From positions 2,316,001 through 2,380,000 of the forward strand of contig NZ_CP108568.1 of the NCBI RefSeq assembly GCF_036010485.1: a DNA stretch of 64,000 nt. The letters run 5' to 3'. This document shows positions 50,837 to 59,597 of the stretch, one piece after another (the stretch's first letter is position 1; each line of letters begins with the position of its first letter). Source of the stretch: Streptomyces sp. NBC_01198 (GTDB taxonomy: Bacteria > Actinomycetota > Actinomycetes > Streptomycetales > Streptomycetaceae). The notes under the pieces are model-generated. The model was not told the origin of the DNA, did not search any database, and saw only the letters and a list, made by a program, of their open reading frames with translations. Position numbers and translations under genes: made by a program.

Positions 50837-51462
50837 CGTGTGCCCGCCGGGGCGAACCTGGCGACAGCCGCGGCGAAGCGGCTGCCGGGCGCCTGCGCGG
50901 CGACGGCCTCGGCGTCGGACGCGGTGTCGACGTCCCGCAGCTCGGGCAGGTCGCGGACGACCAGCCCTGCGCCGGTGAGCCGGCCGCGCTGCACCCGACC
51001 GGTGTCCGGGGTGGACATCGGCACTCCGCGCAGCAGGACCGGGTCGGGTTTCCGCAGGCCCAGCGCCCAGAACCCGCCGTCGGCGGCCGGCCCGAACCAC
51101 GCGTCGGCCGGGTCCTCGCCGGCCAGCAGCGCGGGCCGCAGCAGCTCGGGGGTGATCTGCGGGGTGTCCATGCCGATGAGCAGCGCCGGGCCGTCGCACA
51201 GCGCGAAGGCGGCGGCGAGCCGCTGGTCCAGCCCGCCGCCGGTCTGCGGGATCACCTCGATACCGTCCGGCAGCCAGCGGCCGGGACGCCCGTCGAGCAT
51301 GAGCAGCCGCCGCTCCGCCGGGCTCGCCACGACGACCGCGAGGGTGTCGGCCAGTGACGCCTCGGCCAGCGCGGCCGCCTCCTCGGGCGTGTACGGCGGG
51401 GTCAGCCGTGTCTTGACCCGTCCGGGCCGCGGTTCCTTGGCGATCACCATCAGCGTGGTCAC
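50833..51462 (-). CDS. DUF2064/TIGR04282-type GT-A fold protein
   Basis: A 209-residue protein with a nucleotidyl/glycosyltransferase A fold: MVIAKEPRPGRVKTRLTPPYTPEEAAALAEA at the start, GMDTPQITPELL in the middle (DTP in place of the common DxD/DSP) and FGPAADGGFWALGL. Family members are named in arsenosugar-type pathways but most have unknown substrates. The fold is also shared by MobA and CofC nucleotidyltransferases. The GTG overlaps the stop of the GT2 gene. Confidence 0.83.
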   Translation of the reverse strand: MTTLMVIAKEPRPGRVKTRLTPPYTPEEAAALAEASLADTLAVVVASPAERRLLMLDGRPGRWLPDGIEVIPQTGGGLDQRLAAAFALCDGPALLIGMDTPQITPELLRPALLAGEDPADAWFGPAADGGFWALGLRKPDPVLLRGVPMSTPDTGRVQRGRLTGAGLVVRDLPELRDVDTASDAEAVAAQAPGSRFAAAVARFAPAGTR

Positions 51463-52217
51463 CGGGCCTCCGCAGGGCCGGTCACCACAGCTGGGGTCGC
51501 ACCCTGCGGATCCAGGGCCTTCCCCGGCACCGCACCGGCCAGCCGGCTTCCGGACGCCGGCGGGGCCCCCAGCACCGCCCGCATGTCCCGTACCGCGTGC
51601 CAGGTGCCCCGCCAGGTACCCGTGACCTTCGAGCGGCCGGTGCGCGGGTGGTAGGGGACCTCGCGTTCGGTGATCAGCCAGCCCGCGTCAGCGGCCTTGA
51701 CCACCATTTCCAGCGGATAGCCGCTGCGCCGGTCGGTCAGGCCGAGGGCGAGCAGGGCCTCGCGTCGTGCGGCCCGCAGCGGTCCGAGGTCGTGCAGCCG
51801 CAGACCCGTACGACGGCGCAGCATGCGGGCGAGGGCGATGTTCCCGGCGCGGGCGTGCGGCGGGAACGCGCCGCGGGCGACCGCCCGGCGGCGGCCGAGG
51901 ACCAGGTCGGCCTCTCCCGCGAGGAGCCGGCCGACGAAGTCGGGCAGCAGGGCCGGGTCGAGGGAGGCGTCGCAGTCGCAGAAGCACACGAAGTCGGCCT
52001 GGGCTGCCAGGAGTCCGGCGTGGCAGGCGGCGCCGAAGCCGCGGCGCGGTTCGTGCACCACGCTCGCCCCGAGATCGGCGGCGATGCGCGCGGAGCCGTC
52101 GGTGGAGCCGTTGTCGACGACGATGGCCCGCCAGCCGGGCGGGATGCGTTCCAGCACCCGGGGCAGGGCCTCGGCTTCGTCGAGACAGGGCAGGACGACG
52201 TCGGCGATGGGGTTCAC
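51459..52217 (-). CDS. family 2 glycosyltransferase
   Basis: A 252-residue GT2 enzyme. It has ADVVLPCLDEAEALPRVLERIP at the start, VVDNGSTDGSARIA, and FCDCDASLDP as the DxD-like metal site. LRLHDLGPLRAARREALLALGL resembles the acceptor-side region of dolichyl-phosphate mannose synthase-like GT2 proteins. No transmembrane helix is seen. It is likely to move a sugar to a lipid carrier or acceptor in the operon's pathway. GTG start. Confidence 0.87.
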   Translation of the reverse strand: MNPIADVVLPCLDEAEALPRVLERIPPGWRAIVVDNGSTDGSARIAADLGASVVHEPRRGFGAACHAGLLAAQADFVCFCDCDASLDPALLPDFVGRLLAGEADLVLGRRRAVARGAFPPHARAGNIALARMLRRRTGLRLHDLGPLRAARREALLALGLTDRRSGYPLEMVVKAADAGWLITEREVPYHPRTGRSKVTGTWRGTWHAVRDMRAVLGAPPASGSRLAGAVPGKALDPQGATPAVVTGPAEAR

Positions 52218-52283
52218 GAGGGGTCCAGTCGTTTCGAGGGATCGGGGTGGGGCGGAACGGACAAGCGGGCGGGACCTCGGCGG

Positions 52284-53363
52284 TCAGCGCGTGGCGGGCA
52301 CCGGCAGCCCCTCCCGCTGAGCCGCGTGGGCGAACTCGGTGACGCCCTCGGCGAAGCCCACTTCGGGCCGCCACCCCAGTTCGGCGCGCAGCCGGCCGGA
52401 GGTGGCGGTGATGTGCCGGACGTCGCCGAGCCGGTATGCGCCGGTGATCTCGGGGTCCGGTCCGTCGTGAGCGGCGGCGAGGGCGGTCGCCATGTCCGCG
52501 ATGGTGTGCGGGGTGTCGCTGCCGGTGTTGTAGGCGCGCAGCGCTCCGTCCGGACGGGTCGCCATGCTCTCCAGCGCAAGGACGTTGGCCTCGGCCACGT
52601 CCCGCACATGGACGAAGTCCCGCCGCTGGGCGCCGTCCTCGAAGACCTGCGGTGCCTGGCCGCGGGCGAGGGCCGAGCGGAAGAAGGAGGCGACGCCCGC
52701 GTACGGGGTGTCGCGGGGCATGCCGGGGCCGTACACGTTGTGATAGCGCAGCGCGACGGCCCGTCCGCCGGTGGCCCTGGCCCAGGCTGCGGCGAGGTGT
52801 TCCTGGGCGAGCTTGGTCGCGGCGTAGACGTTCCTCGGGTCGAGGGGGGCGTCCTCGTCGACGAGCCCCGGCGTCAAGTCGGCGCCGCACTGCGGGCAGC
52901 GGGGTTCGAAGCGCCCGGCGTCCAGATCCGCCACCGTGCGCGGCCCGGGGGTCACCCTGCCGTGCCGCGGGCAGTCGTAGCGGCCCTCTCCGTACACGAC
53001 CATGGATCCGGCGAGCACCAGGTCCTTGACACCGGCGGCGGCCATGGCGGCGAGGAGGTGGGCAGTGCCGAGGTCGTTGCAGCTGACGTAGGCGGGGGTG
53101 TCGGCGATGTCCTTGCCGAGACCCACCATGGCGGCCTGGTGGCAGACCGCCTGTACACCGCGCAGCGCACGGGACAGGGCCTCGGGGTTCCGCACGTCCT
53201 CGGCGATGAACTCGGCGGTCCCGGCCGGCGGCCGGGTCGGGGGGACGGCGTGGGCGGTGGGCAGCAGGGCGTCGAGGACGACCGGTTCGTGGCCGCGGGC
53301 GGCGAGGGCGGCAACGATGTGGGATCCGATGAAGCCGGCGCCGCCGGTGACGAGTACGCGCAT
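52284..53363 (-). CDS. NAD-dependent epimerase/dehydratase with CxxH/CxxC insertion
   Basis: A 359-residue extended SDR sugar-nucleotide enzyme. It has TGGAGFIGSHI at residues 6-16, catalytic YAATK (YxxxK) near 200 and LRYHNVYGPGMPRDTPYAGVAS. Between the third strand and the catalytic Tyr, an unusual insert carries CPRHG (near 150) and CPQCG (near 175), a possible metal or zinc-ribbon site. Related enzymes act on UDP- or GDP-sugars. The ATG is 71 bp after the small membrane gene. Confidence 0.88.
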   Translation of the reverse strand: MRVLVTGGAGFIGSHIVAALAARGHEPVVLDALLPTAHAVPPTRPPAGTAEFIAEDVRNPEALSRALRGVQAVCHQAAMVGLGKDIADTPAYVSCNDLGTAHLLAAMAAAGVKDLVLAGSMVVYGEGRYDCPRHGRVTPGPRTVADLDAGRFEPRCPQCGADLTPGLVDEDAPLDPRNVYAATKLAQEHLAAAWARATGGRAVALRYHNVYGPGMPRDTPYAGVASFFRSALARGQAPQVFEDGAQRRDFVHVRDVAEANVLALESMATRPDGALRAYNTGSDTPHTIADMATALAAAHDGPDPEITGAYRLGDVRHITATSGRLRAELGWRPEVGFAEGVTEFAHAAQREGLPVPATR

Positions 53364-53434
53364 GGATCGGACCCTAGGGTGACCAGTGGCCTGGCGGGGC
53401 ATCACCACCACGGGCACCACAGGTTCGTAAGGAT

Positions 53435-53908
53435 TCACCCGCGGTTCCCGCGAGCCGCCCGCCACCTGCGGAACACCAGGAGCAGGGCGGAGGCGGCGAA
53501 GAGCACGGCGGTGATCAGCAGCCAGCGGCCGAGGAACACTCCGGGCGACAGCAGTGTCGCGTTCCGGTACGTCGCCCCGGCGTCGTGCGAGATCAGCGGC
53601 CAGTAGACGAGCAGCAACAGCAGGGAAATGAACGTGGGGACGCGGATGTGGTTGACCAGCGCGATCCGCGCCGGTGATCCCGGCCGGCGGCCTCGGGCCG
53701 CCATGTGCAGCAGCCAGTCGGCGCCGCCGTACAGCGGCACCAGCACCACGTCGTGGATCAGCGCCGAGCCGACGACCCACTCCGCCACGCCCCACGCGTC
53801 GCGCTCCAGCAGCCGGGTGATCGCGTATCCGCACAGGGCGAAGGAGGCGAGCAGGACCAGCAGGTGGAGGACGGACTCGCCGTACACGGCGCGGAACAGG
53901 CGTCTCAT
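53435..53908 (-). CDS. small polytopic membrane protein of the operon
   Basis: A 157-residue protein with about four hydrophobic helices: LLVLLASFALCGYAIT, VVGSALIHDVVLVPLYGGADWLL, ISLLLLLVYWPLI and LLITAVLFAASALLLVF. No catalytic motif is recognised. Its ATG overlaps the stop of the molybdopterin oxidoreductase fusion (ATGA), so it is co-made with it and may be a partner in the membrane. Confidence 0.78.
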   Translation of the reverse strand: MRRLFRAVYGESVLHLLVLLASFALCGYAITRLLERDAWGVAEWVVGSALIHDVVLVPLYGGADWLLHMAARGRRPGSPARIALVNHIRVPTFISLLLLLVYWPLISHDAGATYRNATLLSPGVFLGRWLLITAVLFAASALLLVFRRWRAARGNRG

Positions 53909-55194
53909 GCGCGCGCCCCGACGTCCGGTGCGCCGAAGGTCAGTCGGCGTACCCATTTGGTGTTCATCACGCCCGGGGCGTCCGGCACGATGATCCGGGC
54001 GGGGCGGCCGTGGTCCGGGGAGAGCTCGGCGCCGTTGACCCGCAGCGCGAGCAGGGAGCGGCCGTCGCGTACCTGGTTGGCGCGCAGCGCCACCGCCCGG
54101 AAGGACCCGGCGAGCTGCACGGACTCCACGAACACCCCTGGCGGGTCTGCCTCGTGCCCCACGAGTGCGGCGAGGTCCCGCAGCCGTACGCCCTGCCAGT
54201 GCTGGTTCTCCGTGGACCATCCCTCGACGCAGGCGATGGGCAGCGCGGAGCCGTACTGGGGCAGGCGCCGGAGCTGGTCGAGGGTGAGGTCCACACTGCG
54301 GCCGGACGCGCCACGGACCGTCAGCCGCCAGTTCTCACCGATGTCCTGCGGGCGGACGTGCGCGGCCAGGGCGGGCTTGTTGACCGGGAAGCCGTTGGGG
54401 CCGTCGCCCGGCCTGCGGCCGTGCGGTGCCAGCAGGGCGGTCCCGCGCAGCGGTCCGCCGATGCTCTGGCCGGCGGTCACCAGGAAGAGCACGAGCGAGC
54501 CCAGGCCGACCATGCCCAGCGCGCCGCGCCTGGACATCGTGGGGGCGGCGGGGTGGGTGGACACCAGGCCGCTGTCGTCGGCGGGTTCGGGCTCCGTCCG
54601 GGAGGTCGGCGTACGCAGCTCCGCGCGGAAGTCCCGGCTGCGCAGGGCCCGCACCACCCGGGGCATGCGCAGGGCGACGTGGGCGGACACCGCCCCCACG
54701 AAGACCCACGCACCGTAGAAGTGCAGACGGTAGAACGACCCCGGGAAGATGTAGTCCAGCTGGACGTTCAGCAGGCCCGTGACGAACTCGAAGATCCCGC
54801 CCCCGACGAGCAGCAGCAGCGACAGCCGGTCCAGGGCGTGCCCGATCGAGCGCACCGGCGGCAGCGCGAAGAGCTTCGGCACCACCGACCAGAGCTTGGC
54901 AAGCAGCACCGGGACCAGCGCCACTCCGAGCGTGACATGAAGCCCCTGCGTGAAGCGGTAGAGCCAGTACGGGTGGGTGGGCCAGGAGAACAGGTAGAAA
55001 CCGAGCAGGCCCTTGCCGGGCGTCTTGTCGTTGAAAGGCGACAGCCCGGGGTTGTACGCGGCGTACGACAGCAGGCCGGTGACGAACAGCAGCGGGACGC
55101 CCACGAGCAGCAGCAGCCCGAGGACCGACGTGAGCCACGGGCCGCGCAGCGGACTGCGCCAAGGACCCGGAGGGAGGCGGGAGGGAACTTTCAT
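53905..55194 (-). CDS. membrane cytochrome b-like/sulfite-oxidase-type molybdopterin fusion protein
   Basis: A 429-residue fusion. The N-terminal half has about four to five helices with conserved His residues (FTQGLHVTLG, YRLHFYGAWVFVGAVSAHVALRM) like a b-type cytochrome. The C-terminal half is a SUOX-like molybdopterin domain with PIACVEGWSTENQHWQGVRLRDLAAL, where the Cys could bind Mo. A signal-anchor-like helix links them, so the Mo domain would face outside. First gene of the six-gene operon; the substrate is unknown. Confidence 0.87.
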   Translation of the reverse strand: MKVPSRLPPGPWRSPLRGPWLTSVLGLLLLVGVPLLFVTGLLSYAAYNPGLSPFNDKTPGKGLLGFYLFSWPTHPYWLYRFTQGLHVTLGVALVPVLLAKLWSVVPKLFALPPVRSIGHALDRLSLLLLVGGGIFEFVTGLLNVQLDYIFPGSFYRLHFYGAWVFVGAVSAHVALRMPRVVRALRSRDFRAELRTPTSRTEPEPADDSGLVSTHPAAPTMSRRGALGMVGLGSLVLFLVTAGQSIGGPLRGTALLAPHGRRPGDGPNGFPVNKPALAAHVRPQDIGENWRLTVRGASGRSVDLTLDQLRRLPQYGSALPIACVEGWSTENQHWQGVRLRDLAALVGHEADPPGVFVESVQLAGSFRAVALRANQVRDGRSLLALRVNGAELSPDHGRPARIIVPDAPGVMNTKWVRRLTFGAPDVGARA

Positions 55195-55310
55195 GCCTGG
55201 CGACACTAGGGCCGTCAGGAGGGCCTTCAGGGTCGGCAACTCATGACGAAACTCTGACGTCCTGCCGCGACACAGCCGCAGCGGGCCGGCCGCTGCCTAG
55301 GGTGCGACGC

Positions 55311-56780
55311 GTGACTCTCTCCCCCTCCCCGCTGCACGGCGCCGGCCCGCACCCACTCGACGACGACGGCCCAGCGACGTCGTCCACCCGGCGTCCGGAC
55401 GTGCTGGCGGCCGGTGCGGCAGCGCTGTTCTTCCTGGTCATGGCGGGTATCGGCGCCTGGCTGCAACGCGACAGCTCGCTGCTCAAGTCGCCGTGGCCAC
55501 CGCTGGAGGCCTGGTGGCAGCCGCACGCCGGACCCGGCACCCCGCTGGCCGTGGTCGTGGCGCTGCTCGTCGCCGGTTACGGGCCGGGCCTCGCCGCCCG
55601 GCTGCCCTGGCGCGGGCTGCTGTGGTCCGCGTGGGGCACGGCGATGGCGTGGACATGGTCGCTGGCCCTGGTGGACGGATGGCAGCGCGGCGTCGCCGGG
55701 CGGCTCACCGTCTCCAGCGAATACCTGACGGAGGTCCCCCGCTTCCGCGACGCCGGCCCGGCGGTACGGACCTTCACCGACCACATCCTGATCAACTCAC
55801 CGGACCGCTGGGCCACCCACGTCGCGGGGCATCCGGTGGGCGCCGTGCTCACCTTCGTCGGCCTGGACCGGATCGGGCTGGGCGGCGGCGCGTTCGCCGC
55901 CGCCTTCACCATCACCGTGGGCACGTCGCTGGCCGCGGCGGTCCTGCTGACGCTGCGCCTGCTCACCGGCGAGGAGCGGGCGCGGGCCGCGGCGCCCTTC
56001 GTCGCGCTCGCCCCGGGCGCGGTCTGGGTGGGCGTCTCCGCGGACGGCTACTTCGCCGCCGTCGCCGCGTGGGCGCTGGCGCTGCTCGCGATCGCGGCCA
56101 CCCGCGCCTCCCGCTGGGGGACGGCCGTCGCGGGCGTCGGCGCCGGTCTGCTGTTCGGCGCCGCCGCCTACCTCTCCTACGGCCTGACCCTGCTGGCCGT
56201 CCCCGGCCTGGTGATCCTGCTGTGCGCGCGGACCGCACGCCCAGTCCCGTACGTGCTCGCCGGGGCGGCCGCGGTGGCCGCCGCGTTCACCGCCGTGGGC
56301 TTCGACTGGTGGGAGGCATACGGACTGCTGAGGACCCGCTACTACCAGGGCTACGGCGGCGTACGCCCGTACAGCTACTGGTTCTTCGGGGACCTCGCCA
56401 CCCTGGTGGTGTCGGCCGGGCTCGCCTCCGCGGCCGGACTGCGCAGGACGCTGGCCGGGGCGCCCGGCGGAGTGCGGAACTGGTGGGCGGGCGGGGACCG
56501 CACGCCCGTCGGGGCGGCCAGGGAGCTACGGGGCTGGTGGCTGCGCGGGGACCGCCGGGCGGTCGCGGGCGTCCTGCTCCCCTGCGGATTCCTCCTCGCC
56601 ATGCTCGTCGCCGACCTGTCCGGCATGAGCAAGGCCGAGACCGAACGGATCTGGCTCCCCTTCGTCCTCTGGCTCCCCGCCACCGCCGCCCTCCTCCCCC
56701 GCCGTGACCATCGCGCCTGGCTGGCCGCCCAGGCGGTCGTCGCGCTCCTCGTCAACCACTTGCTGCTGAGCAGCTGGTAG
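55311..56780 (+). CDS. polytopic membrane protein, GT-C glycosyltransferase-like
   Basis: A 489-residue protein with about ten to twelve helices and a Pro/Asp-rich start. Early in the protein, after the second helix, lie TEVPRFRDAGPAVRTFTDHILINSPDRWATHVAGHPVG, the kind of extracellular loop found in GT-C-type mannosyltransferases. No definite DxD motif is seen. It is divergent from the molybdopterin-fusion operon and shares its promoter region (55195-55310). Start could be either of two GTGs (55302 or 55311). Confidence 0.78.
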   Translation: MTLSPSPLHGAGPHPLDDDGPATSSTRRPDVLAAGAAALFFLVMAGIGAWLQRDSSLLKSPWPPLEAWWQPHAGPGTPLAVVVALLVAGYGPGLAARLPWRGLLWSAWGTAMAWTWSLALVDGWQRGVAGRLTVSSEYLTEVPRFRDAGPAVRTFTDHILINSPDRWATHVAGHPVGAVLTFVGLDRIGLGGGAFAAAFTITVGTSLAAAVLLTLRLLTGEERARAAAPFVALAPGAVWVGVSADGYFAAVAAWALALLAIAATRASRWGTAVAGVGAGLLFGAAAYLSYGLTLLAVPGLVILLCARTARPVPYVLAGAAAVAAAFTAVGFDWWEAYGLLRTRYYQGYGGVRPYSYWFFGDLATLVVSAGLASAAGLRRTLAGAPGGVRNWWAGGDRTPVGAARELRGWWLRGDRRAVAGVLLPCGFLLAMLVADLSGMSKAETERIWLPFVLWLPATAALLPRRDHRAWLAAQAVVALLVNHLLLSSW

Positions 56781-56879
56781 CAGGGGCAGGTGCGGACCGG
56801 CCTTCCCCCTCGGCCCGGTTGGAGGCGCACGGCGTGGACGCTCGTCCGTACCCTGAACGATCGACGGACGACCGAACGG

Positions 56880-57542
56880 TCACAGGCCCCTTTGCGCTTC
56901 CCGCGCCAACGTCAGGAACGCGGTGAGGTTGGGCACTCTGGTGGTGTTGGCGGTGGCCCAGGCGCGACGCCGGTCGCGTTCCTTCACCTCGACGGAGCCG
57001 AGGTCCACCCCGACCTGGCCGACCTGGGCCCACGGCAGTTGCTTCTGCTTGTTGCCGGTCCCGGTGGTGATGCCGCGCTGGTCGAGCACGTAGGCGCCGA
57101 AGTCGACGGGCCGGCCCTGGCGGAGGGCCCCGAGCATCCTGGGGAGCTGGGCCGCGGCGATCCGCGGGTCCACGAGCTGCCGGAAGTCCTCGACGACGCT
57201 CAGCTCGTTCCTGGTGCCCTGCCCCTGGAACCGGTGGTTGCGGTCGTCCTCGAGCCCGACCCAGCAGTTCGTGACGAGGCCGCGATAGCTCTGGTTGACG
57301 TACCGCTTGGCCACGTGGACGACGAAGCGGGCCACTTCGTCGTAGCGGAAGTGGAAGGGCCCGGGGTCGTCGGCGAGGCCGACCACGCTGCCCTGCTCGT
57401 ACACGGCGACCACCAGCAGCTTGTTGCGCCAGGCCTGGAAGCCCGAGCCGCCGCTCATGGCGCGCACGAGCCCGCCCATGCGCCGGCTCTGCGCGATTCC
57501 GGAGAATGGCTGGGGCAGCGAGATCCCGTCGTTGCGCCGCAC
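56880..57542 (-). CDS. DUF6585-like protein
   Basis: A 220-residue protein without membrane helices. It has KLLVVAVYEQGSVVGLADDPGPFHFRYDEVARF in the first half and RPVDFGAYVLDQRGITTGTGNKQKQLPW, then VPNLTAFLTLAREAQRGL at the end, as in DUF6585-type Streptomyces proteins. Function is unknown. The GTG at 57542 has GGGAG seven bases upstream; the longer opening reads Arg-rich noise. Confidence 0.68.
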   Translation of the reverse strand: MRRNDGISLPQPFSGIAQSRRMGGLVRAMSGGSGFQAWRNKLLVVAVYEQGSVVGLADDPGPFHFRYDEVARFVVHVAKRYVNQSYRGLVTNCWVGLEDDRNHRFQGQGTRNELSVVEDFRQLVDPRIAAAQLPRMLGALRQGRPVDFGAYVLDQRGITTGTGNKQKQLPWAQVGQVGVDLGSVEVKERDRRRAWATANTTRVPNLTAFLTLAREAQRGL

Positions 57543-57722
57543 GTTTCGTCTCCCGACCGGCGCCGCCCGCCCACGACCCCGCGCCGCCCGCCACAACGCC
57601 CTCGCCGGGACCTTATGCCCGCCCGCCCGGCTCGACAACTCCCCCTGCGAACGCGGGGGTTCGGGGAGCGCATCGCCGAGGACACCGGCCGCCCTGCGGG
57701 CTGACGGCGCAGCAGCCGGGCG

Positions 57723-59024
57723 TCAGACCGGGCCGGGGACCCGGAGGGCGAGCAGGCACGCGTCGTCGCGGTACAGGCGGTCGGGGCGGGCGGCGATGAG
57801 GTCGTCGCAGAGCCGGTCGAGGGGCGCGCCGGCGAGTGCTTCCCCCAGGCGTGCGAGGGCGTCCAGGGACTCCGTCATGGACCTGTCCGGATCCTCGATC
57901 AGCCCGTCGGTGTAGAGGAGCAGGGAGCAGCCCGGCATGAGGGTGGAGGTGTGCTCGGGCTGCGGGCGGGTGTGGTCGACGCCGATCATGATGCCCTGCG
58001 CCTCGTCCGACGCGAGGAAGGACGCCCGTCCGTCGGGGCCGAGCAGCAGCGGAGGCGGATGGCCGGCGTTGGTCCAGCGCAGCTTCCACGAGTGGTCGGG
58101 CCGCGGGTGGAGGGTCGCCACCACGAGGGTGGCCATGGTCTCCGAGCCGCCGTGGTGCAGTGCCTGGTCGAGGCGCTGCACGATCCGGGCCGGTGCGCGC
58201 GGATCGTCCATGGCCAGCACGCTCAGCATGCTGCTGAGCTGGAACATCGTCAGGGCGGAGCCGGTGTCGTGGCCCATGACGTCGCCCACGACGATGGACC
58301 AGGCGCCCGCGGGGCCGGGGAACGCCTGATACCAGTCGCCCCCGACCTGCGGGGTGGTGTGGGCGGGCTGATACCGGGCCTCGACCTGGAGCGGACCGAG
58401 GTCGGGCAGCTCGGGGAGCAGGTGACGCTGCAACTCGTCGGCGGCGAGCTTGAGCCGCTCGTGGTAGCGGGCGTTCTCGATCGCTCCGCCGGCGACCTTC
58501 GCCAGGGCGGTCAGCAGATTCTCGTCGGCGGCGCTGAAGGGCTCACCGTCGCGGCGGTCGGTGAGGTAGAGGTTGCCGTAGACGGTGTCCCGGATCCGGA
58601 TGGGACCGCCGAGCAGGCTGTGCATGGCCGGGTGGCCCGGCGGGAATCCCACGATGCGCGGGTCGGCTGCCAGGTCCGCCACCCGGATCGGCGCGGGCTC
58701 GCGGATCAGCTCGCCCAGGAGCCCTTCGCCGTGCGGCAGGTGGCCCACGTCGGCCCGGACGCCCGGGTCGACACCGGTGGTGAACAGGTCGGTGAAGTTG
58801 CCTTCCGCGTCGATCACGCCCAGCGCGCCGAAGCGGGCGTCGACCGCACGGGCCACCGCCTCCACCACACGCTGCAGGACGGACTCCAGGTCCAGGTCCC
58901 CACCGATGGCGAGCATGTCCTCGACCAGCCGCGCCAGCCTGGTGTCCTCGTCCTCGGGGGACTCCTCGAACTGGCGGGTGATCTCCTCCACCAGCTCGCG
59001 ATGGGCTGACTCGCGATCCGACAT
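57723..59024 (-). CDS. GAF-domain SpoIIE/PP2C-type serine phosphatase
   Basis: A 433-residue regulator. A GAF sensor domain spans about residues 40-195 (DLESVLQRVVEAVARAVDARFGALGVID), followed by a PP2C/SpoIIE phosphatase domain (about 215-430) with the metal-binding Asp in VVGDVMGHDTGSALTM and YTDGLIEDPDRS. Such proteins dephosphorylate anti-anti-sigma factors and control stress sigma factors in Streptomyces. No kinase or STAS partner is beside it. Confidence 0.9.
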   Translation of the reverse strand: MSDRESAHRELVEEITRQFEESPEDEDTRLARLVEDMLAIGGDLDLESVLQRVVEAVARAVDARFGALGVIDAEGNFTDLFTTGVDPGVRADVGHLPHGEGLLGELIREPAPIRVADLAADPRIVGFPPGHPAMHSLLGGPIRIRDTVYGNLYLTDRRDGEPFSAADENLLTALAKVAGGAIENARYHERLKLAADELQRHLLPELPDLGPLQVEARYQPAHTTPQVGGDWYQAFPGPAGAWSIVVGDVMGHDTGSALTMFQLSSMLSVLAMDDPRAPARIVQRLDQALHHGGSETMATLVVATLHPRPDHSWKLRWTNAGHPPPLLLGPDGRASFLASDEAQGIMIGVDHTRPQPEHTSTLMPGCSLLLYTDGLIEDPDRSMTESLDALARLGEALAGAPLDRLCDDLIAARPDRLYRDDACLLALRVPGPV

Positions 59025-59178
59025 GCGCCCTTTCTCTCACCCCCGCCCTCGTCCCGCACGCGCACGACACGCCGTGCACGCGCCTGGAGCAGGCATTCCC
59101 GGCCCGGTACCTGACCGTTCTGAGCGTTCCGAACCCGAACGCCACCTGCCGCCGCGCGGCACCCCCAGTCGGGCCGTC

Positions 59179-59364
59179 TCAGCTGCCGGAGCCCTCGGGG
59201 GACGTACGGGGCGGGCGGACCACGACCTTGCCGGACGCGAGGTCTATCGGGCCGCGGGACGGGTCGCCGCTGCTCTCGTCGTCCCGGAAGAGCTCCAGGC
59301 GGTTGCGCTCGTCGTCGGTGTGCTTGCGCCCGGGCGCGAACAAGTCGTCGAGGATGTTGAACAC
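59179..59364 (-). CDS. small DUF6191-like protein
   Basis: A 61-residue acidic-basic mixed protein starting MFNILDDLFAPGRKHTDDERNRLEL, ending in a Pro/Ser tail. Related small proteins are widespread in Streptomyces (DUF6191). The ATG follows CGGGAGGTCCGCG. Upstream of the phosphatase gene on the same strand with a 154-bp gap. Function unknown. Confidence 0.72.
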   Translation of the reverse strand: MFNILDDLFAPGRKHTDDERNRLELFRDDESSGDPSRGPIDLASGKVVVRPPRTSPEGSGS

Positions 59365-59509
59365 GCGGACCTCCCGGTGACCTGCTCCATTCCTTTCAGG
59401 CTACGCCCACGAAGCGGCGAGCGGCCGGCCGCCGCCGTACGGGCTGCCGCCGCCGCCCGGATCGGCGTCGGCACCCTTGACAGGGCTCCGTCCGCGCTGG
59501 CCTCATCTA

Positions 59510-59523
59510 TGGGAGCGCTCCCA
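59510..59523. promoter_or_regulatory. CebR operator upstream of the GH3 gene
   Basis: TGGGAGCGCTCCCA, a perfect 14-bp palindrome identical to the known Streptomyces CebR box, lies 74 bp before the GH3 start. A TTGACA (-35-like) stands at 59477-59482. The likely -10 region is just before the box, so CebR would block transcription until cello-oligosaccharide appears. Confidence 0.9.
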
Positions 59524-59597
59524 CTCCCCCACTGCCGGTCCCACCCCCAGCGCCACACTCCCAGGCCCCCCACGGCCTCCCCCCACCCGGAGTCCCC

